In this document: piece by piece, positions 34,583-43,650 of the stretch
Layout of the letters: every line of letters begins with the position of its first letter
How positions within the stretch are numbered: the stretch's first letter is position 1
NCBI RefSeq assembly: GCF_015694525.1
Contig: NZ_JADQDM010000008.1
Location: forward strand, 124,001-188,000
Direction: 5' to 3'
Source of the DNA: Hymenobacter ruricola
GTDB taxonomy: Bacteria > Bacteroidota > Bacteroidia > Cytophagales > Hymenobacteraceae
Length of the DNA stretch: 64,000 nt
Program-made: the position numbers and the translations under genes
Notes under the pieces: model-generated
Told to the model about the DNA's origin: nothing
Database searches by the model: none
Seen by the model: the letters and a program-made list of their open reading frames with translations, nothing else

Positions 34583-37294
34583 TTAATCAATCGGCACGCG
34601 GCTGCCGGTCAGCGTCAGCTCGCGCTTGAGGACGCGGCCGGCGGCCACGGACTGGCTAAGTGGCTGCCCACCACCCGCGAAAAGCTGCACCTTGCCGGGC
34701 TGCTCGGCACGCTGGGCCTGGGCATTGAGCTGCGAAAGCTGGCGGGGCGTGAGGGTGAACTGCACGGTCTTCTTCTCGCCGGCTTGCAGCGCCAGCCGCT
34801 GGAAGCCCTGCAAGGCGTGCAGGGCGGTGCGGCCTGGCGCGCCGGGGTGGCGCACGTAGAGCTGAGCGACCTCGTCGCCGGCGCGCGGGCCAGTATTCTG
34901 CACGTCCACGCGCACGGTGACGGGCTGGCCGGTGGCCGCGGTGGCGGGCACCTGGAGGTTGCTGTACTTGAACGTGGTGTAGCTCAGGCCGTGGCCGAAG
35001 GGGTAGAGCGGCGTGCCGGTGAAATAGCGGTAGGTGCGGCCGGCCATGTTGTAGTTATCGAACGCGGGCAGCTGGCTTTCCGACTTGTAGAACGTCACGG
35101 GCAAGCGGCCCGAGGGGTTGTAGTCGCCGAAGAGCACATCGGCCAGCGCCGTGCCCGCGGCCTGCCCGCCGTACCAGCAGTTCACGATGGCCGGCAGGTT
35201 GGCCGCCTCCCAGGGGCAGCCGATGGCGCTGCCCGTCATCATCACGAACACCACCGGCTTGCCCGTGGCGCGCAGCAGCTTCAGCAGCTCGGTTTGGGCC
35301 TTTGGGAGGGCGATGCTGGTGCGGTCGCCGCCGCTGAAGCCTTCGATGTCCACCTTCATTTCCTCGCCTTCGAGGCGCGGCGAGATGCCGCCCACAAACA
35401 CCACCACGTCGGCGGCTTTGGCCTGGGCCAGCACGCGCTGCCGGTCCAGGGGCAGCACCCGGGCCCCGCCAAACTTTAGGGTGGCCCGCCCCACGTTCTG
35501 GAAGTATTCGAGCTTGAGATTCACCTTCTTGCCCGCTTCTACTTTGAGGGCGTACTGGCTGGTGGAGGAGTTTTGGGTGGCCCACTTGTCCACCACCAGC
35601 TGGTCGTCGACGAAGAGGCGGTAGCCGTCGTCGCCGGTGAGCTGGAAGGCCACTTCTTCGGTTTTTTCGGGCGTGAAGGTGGCGAGGTAGCGGGCCGACA
35701 CGTTTTCGGCGCGCAGGCCCGGCGCAATTTCCTGGTCGGGGTCGCCGAGGTTGCGGTTCAGGCGGGCTTCCTGCACGCGGGCCACGGGCGCGCCTTCCAG
35801 GGCTGTGCCCTTAAAATACTCGGCCTTAAAGCCCGGCTGGCCCTCGTACGCCAAGTGCTTGTTGATGTCGAAGGGCTCGTACACGACGTCGCTGGCGTAG
35901 TCGATGCCTTGCTGGTAAGTTACCTCCGTGCGCGGCCCCACCTTGGCCCGGATGCCGGCCAGCGGCGTCACGTTGGTGGTGGGAAAGCCGTTGTAGTTGC
36001 CGAGCTGCACGTTTTCGTTGTCGGCGTTGGGCCCGAACACGGCAATTCTCTTCAGGTCTTTGCGCAGCGGCAGCGCGTTCTTCTCGTTCTTCAGCAGCAC
36101 GATGGACTCCTGCGCCATTTTCAGGGCGTGGGCCTGGTGCGGGGCGCTTTCCACCACGCTCAGGGGCGTCTGGGCGTATTTTACCCGCTCCGCCGGGTCG
36201 AACATGCCCAGCTGAAAGCGGATTTTGAAGAGCCGCTTCACCGACACGTCAATCTGCTGCTCGGTGAGCAGGCCGCGCTTCACGGCTTCCTGCAGGGAGT
36301 TGTAGGTGAAGAGCTTGCCGTTGGCGCACTCCAGGTCGGTGCCGTGCAGCACGCCGGTGGCGGCGGCGCTGGGCGCATCGGGGTCGGTTTTGTGGTTGCG
36401 GTAGAAGTCGATGATGCCGCCGCAGTCGGACGTGACGTAGCCCGTGAACTGCCATTTCCTATACAAAATGTCGTTCATCAGCTTGTCGCTACCGCAGCAG
36501 GGCTGGCCGGCGTAGGCGTTGTAGGCGCACATCACGCTGGCCACTTTGGCGTCCACCACCAGGTCGCGAAAAGCGGGCAAATACGTGTCCCACAGGTCAT
36601 AGTCGCTGATTTGAGCGTTGAAGACGTGGCGCGAGGGCTCGGGCCCGCTGTGCACGGCGAAGTGCTTGGCGCAGGCCGTGATTTTGTAGTACTTCGGGTC
36701 GTCGCCCTGAAAGCCCTTCACCAGGGCCATGCCCAGCTGGCCGGTCAGGTAGGGGTCTTCGCCGTAGGTTTCCTGGCCGCGGCCCCAGCGCGGGTCGCGG
36801 AAGATGTTGATGTTGGGCGTCCAGAACGTGAGGCCCGTGTAGCGGCCCCGCTCGCCGCGCCGCTGGTACTCCTGATGGATGGCCCGGGCCTCGTCGGCCG
36901 TCATGGTGGCCATGGTCAGCAGGGCGTCTTTGTCGAAGGTGGCGGCCATGCCGATGGCCTGCGGAAACACCGTCGTTTTGAGGCTGGTGCGGGCCACGCC
37001 GTGCAGGGCCTCGTTCCACCAGTTGTAGCCCGGCACGCCCAGCCGGTCGATGGCCGGGGAGTTGTTCAGCATCTGCGATATTTTCTCTGGCAAAGTCAGG
37101 CGGCCCACCAGGTCGTCTACGCGCTGGTCGAAGGACAGGTCCGGGTTGCGAAACGGGAGGCTGGCCGCGGCTTCGGCCGCCGGGGCGGCAGCGGCGGCGG
37201 CCGGCGGGGCGCTGGCAGCATTTTGCTGCGCTGGCTGGCTGGAAACGCAGGCGCTCAGGCCGGCCAGGAGTGCCACTATCAGGCGGTTGTTCAT
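34583..37294 (-). CDS. GH3 beta-glycosidase with PA14 domain (beta-xylosidase/glucosidase type)
   Basis: 903 aa lipoprotein (LLAGLSACVSSQ; Cys near 16). After an Ala/Pro-rich spacer, GH3 N-terminal barrel (about 55-380) includes the nucleophile Asp in GYVTSDCGGI; the (AB)6 sandwich contains an inserted PA14 domain (about 490-610, VAFQLTGDDGYRLFVDDQLV), and a fibronectin III-like C-terminus has GDEVAQLYVRHPGAPG. EALHGVART and NINIFRDPRWGRGQETYGEDP match the xylosidase-like GH3 branch. First of three minus-strand genes with CE8 and CE12. Confidence 0.93.
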   Translation of the reverse strand: MNNRLIVALLAGLSACVSSQPAQQNAASAPPAAAAAAPAAEAAASLPFRNPDLSFDQRVDDLVGRLTLPEKISQMLNNSPAIDRLGVPGYNWWNEALHGVARTSLKTTVFPQAIGMAATFDKDALLTMATMTADEARAIHQEYQRRGERGRYTGLTFWTPNINIFRDPRWGRGQETYGEDPYLTGQLGMALVKGFQGDDPKYYKITACAKHFAVHSGPEPSRHVFNAQISDYDLWDTYLPAFRDLVVDAKVASVMCAYNAYAGQPCCGSDKLMNDILYRKWQFTGYVTSDCGGIIDFYRNHKTDPDAPSAAATGVLHGTDLECANGKLFTYNSLQEAVKRGLLTEQQIDVSVKRLFKIRFQLGMFDPAERVKYAQTPLSVVESAPHQAHALKMAQESIVLLKNEKNALPLRKDLKRIAVFGPNADNENVQLGNYNGFPTTNVTPLAGIRAKVGPRTEVTYQQGIDYASDVVYEPFDINKHLAYEGQPGFKAEYFKGTALEGAPVARVQEARLNRNLGDPDQEIAPGLRAENVSARYLATFTPEKTEEVAFQLTGDDGYRLFVDDQLVVDKWATQNSSTSQYALKVEAGKKVNLKLEYFQNVGRATLKFGGARVLPLDRQRVLAQAKAADVVVFVGGISPRLEGEEMKVDIEGFSGGDRTSIALPKAQTELLKLLRATGKPVVFVMMTGSAIGCPWEAANLPAIVNCWYGGQAAGTALADVLFGDYNPSGRLPVTFYKSESQLPAFDNYNMAGRTYRYFTGTPLYPFGHGLSYTTFKYSNLQVPATAATGQPVTVRVDVQNTGPRAGDEVAQLYVRHPGAPGRTALHALQGFQRLALQAGEKKTVQFTLTPRQLSQLNAQAQRAEQPGKVQLFAGGGQPLSQSVAAGRVLKRELTLTGSRVPID

Positions 37295-37375
37295 GGCGAG
37301 GTAATGGGTGAAAACGCGCCCGGAAAGGCGGCAATGGGAAAGGTCGAAGAAATTGAAGCAGCAGCCTTGCGCGGG

Positions 37376-38380
37376 CTATTTGCGCACGGGCTCCCAAGCG
37401 GTGCTGCCGGCGAAAATGGCCTTCAGCGTGTATTGCCTGGCTTCTTTGGTGCTGAGCTGGTGGGCCCATTTCGCCCGGCCGGCGGGGTTGGCGCCGGGGC
37501 CGGTGGAGCCATATTCGGCGTAGTAGGCCGTCTTTTCGTTGTCGGGTTGGCGCCAGTTGTCCCAGCCCGTGGGCGTGATGTGGGCGCCCATTTCGGTGTT
37601 CAGAAACACCGTGCGGGCGTGGGGCCGCCAGGGCCGGCCGAGAAACACCTTTTTCGCCTCGGGCCCGGCCGTCAATTTGCAATTCAGAAACACCAGCCCA
37701 AACGCCTGCCGCGGCCACGTGGAAGCGGCCGTGATGTAGGAATCCGTCTTGCTGAGAATGGTGCAGCCCTCGAACACGGCCGTGCTGGAGCCGAAAATAA
37801 AGTCCGTGGTGCCCTCAATGTAGCAGTCCTGGTAGTATTGCCGGCTGTTCTCCACGGCCAGAAACAGGGTATCCTGATTGCCCAGCAGCCGGCAGCGGCG
37901 GAAAGTGGCGCGGTCGCCTTCCACGTGCAGGGCCACGGCCTGCCCCACCCGCCCGGCCGAGTTCTCGAAGGTGATGTTTTCGGCGGTGAAGTCGTTGGCT
38001 TCCACGCGCACCGTGGCCGAGGTGTAGGTGCTGTGCTTCTGGGCGTCGCCGGAGTAGTCGCCGAAGCTGATGACGGTGCCCTCCGCGCTTTCGCCCAGCA
38101 GGGTGATGTTGGTTTTCTGCGGCGGAATCAGCAGCTTTTCGCGGTAGGTGCCGTTTTTGACGAAGATGGTGGCCGTCACCTGCATGAAGTCGCGCACGGC
38201 CATCACCGCCTCCTGAATGGTGCGGTAGTCGCCGGTGCCATCGGCCGCCACGGTCAGGCGAATGGGCACCAGGAAGGTTTCCTTTTTGGCGGGCGCCTGA
38301 GCAGGTGGCGCTACCTGGGCGTAGAGGGCGGACGTGGCCAGCAGCAGCCCGCTGGTTAATAACAGATGGCGGAAATGCAT
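37376..38380 (-). CDS. Pectinesterase (CE8)
   Basis: 334 aa secreted pectin methylesterase. Signal peptide LLTSGLLLATSALYAQ; right-handed beta-helix with catalytic motifs GNQDTLF, TTDFIFGSSTAVFEGC and the Arg-Trp of LGRPWRPHARTVF. It removes methyl groups from homogalacturonan in the periplasm or outside. It follows GH3 on the opposite end of an 81-base gap and precedes the rhamnogalacturonan acetylesterase, with a palindrome in between. Length and motifs are normal. Confidence 0.94.
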   Translation of the reverse strand: MHFRHLLLTSGLLLATSALYAQVAPPAQAPAKKETFLVPIRLTVAADGTGDYRTIQEAVMAVRDFMQVTATIFVKNGTYREKLLIPPQKTNITLLGESAEGTVISFGDYSGDAQKHSTYTSATVRVEANDFTAENITFENSAGRVGQAVALHVEGDRATFRRCRLLGNQDTLFLAVENSRQYYQDCYIEGTTDFIFGSSTAVFEGCTILSKTDSYITAASTWPRQAFGLVFLNCKLTAGPEAKKVFLGRPWRPHARTVFLNTEMGAHITPTGWDNWRQPDNEKTAYYAEYGSTGPGANPAGRAKWAHQLSTKEARQYTLKAIFAGSTAWEPVRK

Positions 38381-38413
38381 GTCATTATGTATGTAGTTCG
38401 TTAGGTTTTTTAG

Positions 38414-38504
38414 CCGTCATGCCGAGCGCAGCGAAGCATCTTTACCGCGCAACGCATTCATTTACTATTGAGGTACAGATGCTTCGCTGCGCTCGGCATG
38501 ACGG
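38414..38504. repeat. Long intergenic palindrome, copy 6
   Basis: Perfect 28-bp arms (38414-38441 and 38477-38504), CCGTCATGCCGAGCGCAGCG continuing to GAAGCATCT. It lies between the pectinesterase and rhamnogalacturonan acetylesterase genes. Confidence 0.9.
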
Positions 38505-38531
38505 TTTTTTAGTCCTTTCCCACGTGTTTGC

Positions 38532-39368
38532 TCACGGCGCGGTGGGCTGGGCGTCTTTGCCGTTGGTGGCCGGCGGCACGGCGTTCTTGGCGGTGGGCTT
38601 GGCCAGGTGCTCCGAGAGAAACGGAAGCTTCTGGGCGATGACCTGACTCACGGCCAACTGGGCCATTTTGCGGCCGCCCAACTCGCTGAAGTGGGTGTTG
38701 TCGTTCTTGCCATAAGGGTAGTTGGGGTGGTCGCCGGGGGCGAGCTGCAGAAACAGCAGTTTGCTGTTCTCCTCGCCAAACTGCTGCACCAAATCGCGGC
38801 TCATTTTGTCGAGGTCAATCAGCGGGGTTTTGGTCTGTGCGGCCACCTCGGCCGTCACCTTCGAGTAGGCCACGTGCGTTTCCTGAATGTGGCCCTGCTT
38901 GTCAAATTTGCGGCGGGTGATGGGCGTGAGCAGCACCGGATACGCCTTCTTGCTCCGCGTCTCGGTCACGAACTTGACGAGGTTTTTGCGGTAGTCTTCG
39001 GGCGAGGTGTAGCGGTCGGGGTAGTTGTCGGCCTCGTCGTTGTGCCCGAACTGGACGAAGACGTAGTCGCCTTCCTGCAAGGCGTCCACCACGGGCTGCC
39101 AGCGGTTTTCGGCCAGGAAGGTGCGGGTGCTGCGGCCGTTCTGGGCGCGGTTGTCGATGACGACGGCCGCCGTGTCGAAAAACGTGACCAGCGGCATACC
39201 CCAGCCGGTTTCCGGAAACACCTGCCGGACTTTGTTGGCCATCGTCGAGTCGCCAATCAGGTAAAGCTTAATCTTTTTGCGGGGCGGAGCCGGCGCGGCA
39301 AAAGCCGCCGTGAGCAGCACCAGCAGCGCGAGCCACAGGCTGGCTTTGGGTAAGAAGTTTGTCGTCAT
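38532..39368 (-). CDS. Rhamnogalacturonan acetylesterase (SGNH hydrolase, CE12)
   Basis: 278 aa from ATG 39368, with signal peptide LWLALLVLLTAAFAAPA. SGNH blocks: GDSTMAN (nucleophile Ser), the conserved Asn in RAQNGRSTRTF, QFGHNDEADN (block III) and DNTHFSELGG (Asp/His). It deacetylates rhamnogalacturonan I side chains of pectin. The C-terminal about 25 residues (KPTAKNAVPPATNGKDAQPTAP) form a Pro/Ala tail of unknown role. Same strand as CE8 and GH3. Confidence 0.92.
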   Translation of the reverse strand: MTTNFLPKASLWLALLVLLTAAFAAPAPPRKKIKLYLIGDSTMANKVRQVFPETGWGMPLVTFFDTAAVVIDNRAQNGRSTRTFLAENRWQPVVDALQEGDYVFVQFGHNDEADNYPDRYTSPEDYRKNLVKFVTETRSKKAYPVLLTPITRRKFDKQGHIQETHVAYSKVTAEVAAQTKTPLIDLDKMSRDLVQQFGEENSKLLFLQLAPGDHPNYPYGKNDNTHFSELGGRKMAQLAVSQVIAQKLPFLSEHLAKPTAKNAVPPATNGKDAQPTAP

Positions 39369-40047
39369 CAGCAAAAGGTAAGAAGTTATTTTTTCTCGGT
39401 CAGAAAGCCCGTTTCCCGCAGTCAGGCTTCGCACAGCGCGGTCCACTGGCCGGTGGAGCCGGGGTTGTTGCGCAGGGCAATGGCGTGGCTACGCCTGCCC
39501 CTGCCAGACCCAAGGCAGAACCCGCCGTCATCCGCCGCACTGATGATGAGAAATGTCCCGTTAAAAGTGAGTTCATAAAATTGGCCGGAGAAAGTGCGCA
39601 GCTTATTCGAGCGAGTTTTTCTTATAATAAGCATTAAAGATTAATAGAACTTTTATCAGAATCAAGGAATACCTAGAAACAGTATTGGAAAATTCCCGGC
39701 AACGTTTCCGGAAAAGTAAAAGGCGATGTAACCCATTATGAGGTGTTCATGCTCGTATGGATAAAACCATAGTGTCGCGTCTAAATTATTTATGATAACA
39801 TGCTGTTTATCATGTTAATATAATAAATATTTACCAAAAAAGCATTAAATGCTACTTAACTACCTGGAAGCACAAATGAATTTGTTTAATTTTATTCACA
39901 AAAAAGAAAGCTTATTTGCTTTGCGCTTACGAAAGCAAAGCATAACCTATCGGCAACGATACAGAATAGGACATATTTTGAATTAATTACCTTACTTGCA
40001 CCGGTGAAAGCACTGCTGCCTCATTGCGGCACAACTCCTCTTTGCAC
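39369..40047. other. AT-rich intergenic region
   Basis: 679 bases between divergent CE12 and GH43. 39369-39600 is GC-rich without a clear gene; 39600-40000 is strongly AT-rich, unlike the surroundings, with no good open frame. TTTTGAATTAATTACCTTAC near 39976 could be part of a promoter for GH43. Confidence 0.45.
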
Positions 40048-41727
40048 ATGAATGGTGTTCCTGTCCTTACCGGCCTTCCGCGCCTGCTGCGGGTTTTCTT
40101 CAGGCACTGGTGGGCGATAGCCGCGGTGCTGGCCGGCACGGGAACAGCCGCCGCCCAGGCCCCTGCCCTATCGAAAGCGTGGGTGCCCGACCTGGGCAAC
40201 GGCACCTATAAAAACCCGGTGCTTTACGCCGACTATTCCGACCCCGACGTGGTGCGCGTGGGCAGCGACTTCTACCTCACTTCGTCGAGCTTCAACGCCG
40301 TGCCGGGCCTGCAAATCCTGCATTCTAAGGACCTGGTAAACTGGTCCATCATCGGGGCCGTGTTTGAGGCGCAGCCGCCGCTGGCGCGCTACGCCCTGCC
40401 GCAGCACGGCAACGGCGTGTGGGCGCCCGCCATCCGCTACCACAGCCAGGAGTTCTACATCTATTACCCCGACCCGGATTTGGGCATCTTCGTCACGAAG
40501 GCCAAAAACCCGGCCGGGCCGTGGTCGGCGCCCGTGTGCGTGAAGGAGGCCAAGGGCTGGATTGACCCCTGCCCGCTCTGGGACGCCGACGGCAAGGCCT
40601 ACCTCGTGCACGGCTTCGCGGGCTCGCGGGCCGGCATCAAAACCATCCTGGCCGTGAGCCCGATGAGTGCCGACGGCAAGCGCCTCACCGGCCCCGACGT
40701 GCTGGTGTTCGACGGCCACAAAGACCAGCCCACGCTCGAAGGGCCGAAGTTTTACAAGCGCAACGGCTACTACTACATCTTTGCCCCGGCCGGCGGCGTG
40801 CCCACCGGCTGGCAGCTGGTGCTGCGCTCGAAAAGCGTGTACGGCCCTTACGAAGAGCGCATTGTGATGGACCAGGGCAAAACCACCGTCAACGGTCCGC
40901 ACCAGGGCGCCTGGGTCGACACCGACGCGGGCGAAGACTGGTTCCTGCATTTCCAGGACCAGGGGCCCTACGGCCGCGTGGTGCTGCTGGAGCCCATGGT
41001 GTGGAAAAACGACTGGCCCATCATCGGCGAAGACCCCGACGGCGATGGCAAGGGCCAGCCCGTGCGCACCCACCGCAAGCCCCGCATCGCGGGCAAGGCG
41101 CAGCCCCTGGCCACGCCCGCCACTTCCGACGAGTTCGGCCGTGCCCGGCTGGGCCTGCAATGGCAGTGGCACGCCAACCCGCAGGACTACTGGGCCTACC
41201 TGAACCCGGCGGGCGGCTACCTGCGCCTCTACTCCGTGGCCCTGCCCGAAGGCTTCAAAAACTACTGGCAAGTGCCCAACCTGCTCCTGCAAAAGCTGCC
41301 CGCCGACGTGTTCACGGCCACCGCCAAGCTCGCCTTCAGCCCCCGCGTGGAAGGTGAAAAAGTGGGTTTGATGATGATGGGGCTCGATTACGCTTACCTC
41401 TCCATCGCCAACACCGGCGGCAAGCTACAGCTCAGCCAGACCGTGTGCAAGGACGCCGACAAGCTGACGGCCGAAACCGCCTCGGCCCCGGTGGAAGTGC
41501 CGGCCGCCCAGGCCAGGCAGCCCATCTACCTGCGCGTGGCGGTGAAGGCCGGCGCCAAATGCCAGTTCAGCTACAGCTTCAACGGCCAGACGTTCCAGCC
41601 GCTGGGGGCCGAGTTCCAAGCCCGCGAAGGCAAGTGGATTGGCGCCAAAATGGGCCTGTTCTGCTCGCGTACGGCCAAGTTCAACGATGCGGGCAATGCG
41701 GACATCGACTGGTTTCGCGTCGAATAG
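40048..41727 (+). CDS. GH43 glycoside hydrolase (beta-xylosidase / arabinofuranosidase type)
   Basis: 559 aa with signal region to about residue 38. The five-bladed propeller shows catalytic Asp in DYSDPDVVRVGSDFYLTSS, the pKa-modulating Asp in GWIDPCPLWDADGKAYLVHG and acid Glu in TLEGPKFYKRNGYYYIFAP. The C-terminal beta-sandwich (about 355-559, SDEFGRARLGLQWQWHANP ... FNDAGNADIDWFRV) is the module usual in GH43 subfamily 12-like enzymes. Followed within 60 bases by a xylulokinase remnant, which suggests xylose or arabinose release. ATG 40048 chosen ahead of the signal sequence. Confidence 0.92.
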   Translation: MNGVPVLTGLPRLLRVFFRHWWAIAAVLAGTGTAAAQAPALSKAWVPDLGNGTYKNPVLYADYSDPDVVRVGSDFYLTSSSFNAVPGLQILHSKDLVNWSIIGAVFEAQPPLARYALPQHGNGVWAPAIRYHSQEFYIYYPDPDLGIFVTKAKNPAGPWSAPVCVKEAKGWIDPCPLWDADGKAYLVHGFAGSRAGIKTILAVSPMSADGKRLTGPDVLVFDGHKDQPTLEGPKFYKRNGYYYIFAPAGGVPTGWQLVLRSKSVYGPYEERIVMDQGKTTVNGPHQGAWVDTDAGEDWFLHFQDQGPYGRVVLLEPMVWKNDWPIIGEDPDGDGKGQPVRTHRKPRIAGKAQPLATPATSDEFGRARLGLQWQWHANPQDYWAYLNPAGGYLRLYSVALPEGFKNYWQVPNLLLQKLPADVFTATAKLAFSPRVEGEKVGLMMMGLDYAYLSIANTGGKLQLSQTVCKDADKLTAETASAPVEVPAAQARQPIYLRVAVKAGAKCQFSYSFNGQTFQPLGAEFQAREGKWIGAKMGLFCSRTAKFNDAGNADIDWFRVE

Positions 41728-41785
41728 CCGATGGACTTCACCCCCTGCCGCCGCTTCATCTGATTCTGACTTTTAACTTCCTGCC

Positions 41786-41869
41786 ATGCTGTTGTTGGGA
41801 ATAGACCTGGGCACTTCTTCCGTCAAGGTGTCGGTGGTGGATGCGGCCACGCGGCAGACGCTGGCTTAG
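41786..41869 (+). pseudogene. xylB: Remnant of xylulokinase start
   Basis: 27 codons read MLLLGIDLGTSSVKVSVVDA and end at TAG after RQTLA. This is the phosphate-1 motif (GIDLGTSSVK) of FGGY kinases at its natural N-terminal place. A single C-to-T change would turn the expected CAG into this TAG, but the frame beyond it does not continue as a kinase either, so most of the gene is deleted. Confidence 0.75.
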
Positions 41870-41879
41870 GTCAGCGCTG

Positions 41880-42080
41880 GATAAGGCCGCCCCGTGGGCT
41901 CAGGACCGCCTCTGTGCCCCGCCCGTGGACGTGGCCCAGCTGCCCGTGAACCTGCCCACCGGCGGCTGGACCGCGCTGGCCAACGCCGAGGGCAAAACCG
42001 TGCACCTGCCCGCCACGGTGGAGCAGTACTACCGGGGCCAGAACGGCAACAGCTTCGGCTTGAGCAGCAGTTGTTGCTGA
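41880..42080 (+). pseudogene. Fragment of a glycoside-hydrolase-like gene
   Basis: About 65 codons (PVDVAQLPVNLPTGGWTALA, then GKTVHLPATVEQYYRG and NSFGL) look like the N-terminal beta-sandwich of a GH2-type glycosidase, with the (T)VHLPATVE stretch where such enzymes state the domain start. It lacks a signal sequence and catalytic domain and stops at 42080. The family name is tentative; that it is a fragment is clear from its size and place directly after the kinase remnant. Confidence 0.5.
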
Positions 42081-42126
42081 ACACGCTGCGCTGGAGAGGC
42101 ATGCCGCAACAAGCGACAGCAGGGAA

Positions 42127-42195
42127 GAACGTCATGCCGAGCGCAGCGAAGCATCTCTACCGCAATGGTAATCCAGTCATTTGATGTAGAGATGC
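42127..42195. repeat. Truncated palindrome, copy 7
   Basis: The left arm GAACGTCATGCCGAGCGCAG continuing to GAAGCATCTCTAC is complete, but only GTAGAGATGC of the right arm remains before the match breaks. It stands next to the two gene remnants, so a deletion probably cut it. The rest of the gap to 42502 shows no gene. Confidence 0.75.
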
Positions 42196-42502
42196 GCTTG
42201 TTGCCTTTGGCCATCTGGATGTCGCAGCGTGCCTGCGCGTTGCCCGTTCCCGTGCGCCGTGGCGGCGCCGCTGGCGCGCGGGGCCGGCCGCTGGCGCCGG
42301 TCCAGGACGAGCGGCAACGGGGTGCCGGCACAACAGCCACCGTGGAAACACGGGCCGGGCGGGTAATTTTTGGTGAGCGAAACTACGCCATTTCAGCCAG
42401 AACGGCCCGGCTGCACCCGTGGTCCGCAATCCGTAGCGCACCTTTGCCACCGCATTTATCCAGTTGAAGTTAAATAAATTGCCGCTTCAACAGACTGCGA
42501 CT

Positions 42503-42940
42503 ATGAAAGCAACCGAAATCGCAACAGCGCCTGCCGATGCCCTGCGCTCCCAGACGCTCTACCACGGCACCAAGGCCAACCTGAAACCAGGCGACCTGAT
42601 TGGACCCGGCTTCAAGTCAAACTACGGCGCGCGAAAAAAGGCGGCCTACATCTACCTAACCGCCACCCTGGACGCGGCCACTTGGGGCGCCGAGTTGGCC
42701 TTAGGCGACGGCCCCGGCCGCATTTACATAGTAGAGCCCACCGGCCCGATGGAAGACGACCCAAATCTGACGGACAAGAAATTCCCCGGCAATCCAACTA
42801 AATCCTACCGTTCCAAAAGCTCGCTCCGGGTAACCGGCGAGGTCGCCGATTGGCAAGGCCACTCCCCCGAGCAGCTCAACGCCATGAAGGAAAACCTGGA
42901 ACGACTGAAGCAACTTGGGATTGAGGCGATTGAGGATTGA
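42503..42940 (+). CDS. arr: Rifampin ADP-ribosyltransferase (Arr family)
   Basis: 145 aa cytoplasmic enzyme that transfers ADP-ribose from NAD+ to rifamycins and so inactivates them. Very close to the Arr family over its full length: TLYHGTKANLKPGDLI, YIYLTATLDAATWGAELA, GRIYIVEPTGPMEDDPN, TDKKFPGNPTKSYRS and GEVADWQGHSPEQL. The catalytic trio His21, Tyr51 and Asp86 has the same spacing as His19/Tyr49/Asp84 of the mycobacterial enzyme. It is a single gene next to AT-rich orphan DNA and an efflux operon; no integron or IS flanks it. Confidence 0.95.
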   Translation: MKATEIATAPADALRSQTLYHGTKANLKPGDLIGPGFKSNYGARKKAAYIYLTATLDAATWGAELALGDGPGRIYIVEPTGPMEDDPNLTDKKFPGNPTKSYRSKSSLRVTGEVADWQGHSPEQLNAMKENLERLKQLGIEAIED

Positions 42941-42989
42941 ATTTGCTGTAAGAAAAACAACCTATTATAAGCACAAAATCACGAAAGGC

Positions 42990-43514
42990 ATGAATGTAAA
43001 TTTTGACAATATTTATGAACACATTATTTCAATTAACGACTCTCATTTGAAGTGGCGTTTTACGGAAGATAAATTCAATAAATTACCCAATGAGCACCTT
43101 CACCAAGTTAATCCTTTAGATAAAGCAGCCTCGCGATTTCTGTGGGAATTTATTATGCAAACCAATTTACATGATGATATACCTTTCAAAAAAGGCTTAT
43201 TTAGAGTAACTGATAAAGCAAGAATTCTGGATAACAACCGTGATGAGGTTAAGAAATGGCTTTATCAACGTGGATTTGCATTTGACAAACCAGTTTTCTT
43301 GTCTTGGCAGCCAACAGAAGCAGCAATAATCCCCTGGAAAATACTTGTTAAGTATTTTGATAGTTTCTATTACGGAAGCGCCGATGATTTAACAGTTATA
43401 GACCAAAGCTTAAACTGGTCTCTGCTGTTTTACCACGAAGATGAAATTTACTTTGGAACGAACACAAAATACGTTGCAAGTAAAACATTTGAAGACACTG
43501 ATTTTATCTGGTAA
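42990..43514 (+). CDS. AT-rich orphan hypothetical protein
   Basis: 174 aa, no family recognised, no signal peptide or membrane segment. It is rich in Lys, Asn, Phe and Trp (WRFTEDKFNKLPNEH, FLSWQPTEAAIIPWKILV, LNWSLLFYHEDEIYFGT). Base and codon use are conspicuously AT-rich against its GC-rich neighbours, a sign of recent transfer. It starts 49 bases after arr on the same strand. The soluble form with aromatic and acidic patches is reminiscent of small immunity-type proteins, but nothing proves that. Confidence 0.75.
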   Translation: MNVNFDNIYEHIISINDSHLKWRFTEDKFNKLPNEHLHQVNPLDKAASRFLWEFIMQTNLHDDIPFKKGLFRVTDKARILDNNRDEVKKWLYQRGFAFDKPVFLSWQPTEAAIIPWKILVKYFDSFYYGSADDLTVIDQSLNWSLLFYHEDEIYFGTNTKYVASKTFEDTDFIW

Positions 43515-43562
43515 TAATTTCAAGTATTCTTCTGCCAATAGTTTATCTGAATGCAAAAGCAG

Positions 43563-43620
43563 AGCCGCGAATGGAAACGCCCCGCAATCAACTCGTTGCG
43601 GGGCGTTTCTATTCGCGGCT
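43563..43620. terminator. Strong bidirectional terminator
   Basis: AGCCGCGAAT...AAACGCCCCGCAA pairs with TTGCGGGGCGTTT...ATTCGCGGCT around an 8-base loop. It serves the AT-rich gene on the plus strand and the efflux operon on the minus strand. Confidence 0.9.
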
Positions 43621-43650
43621 TAAGCTGCTGCAGCTACGCGCGGGGCGTGC

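Noticed and set aside
39422..39634. 70-aa minus-strand frame ending RNNPGSTGQWTALCEA
   Set aside because: The end looks protein-like and may be a gene scrap, but there is no start context or recognisable family, so I do not call a gene.
41841..41879. Start of the frame MRPRGRRWLRS leading into the glycosidase fragment
   Set aside because: These residues come from the kinase remnant read in another frame; they are not a true N-terminus.
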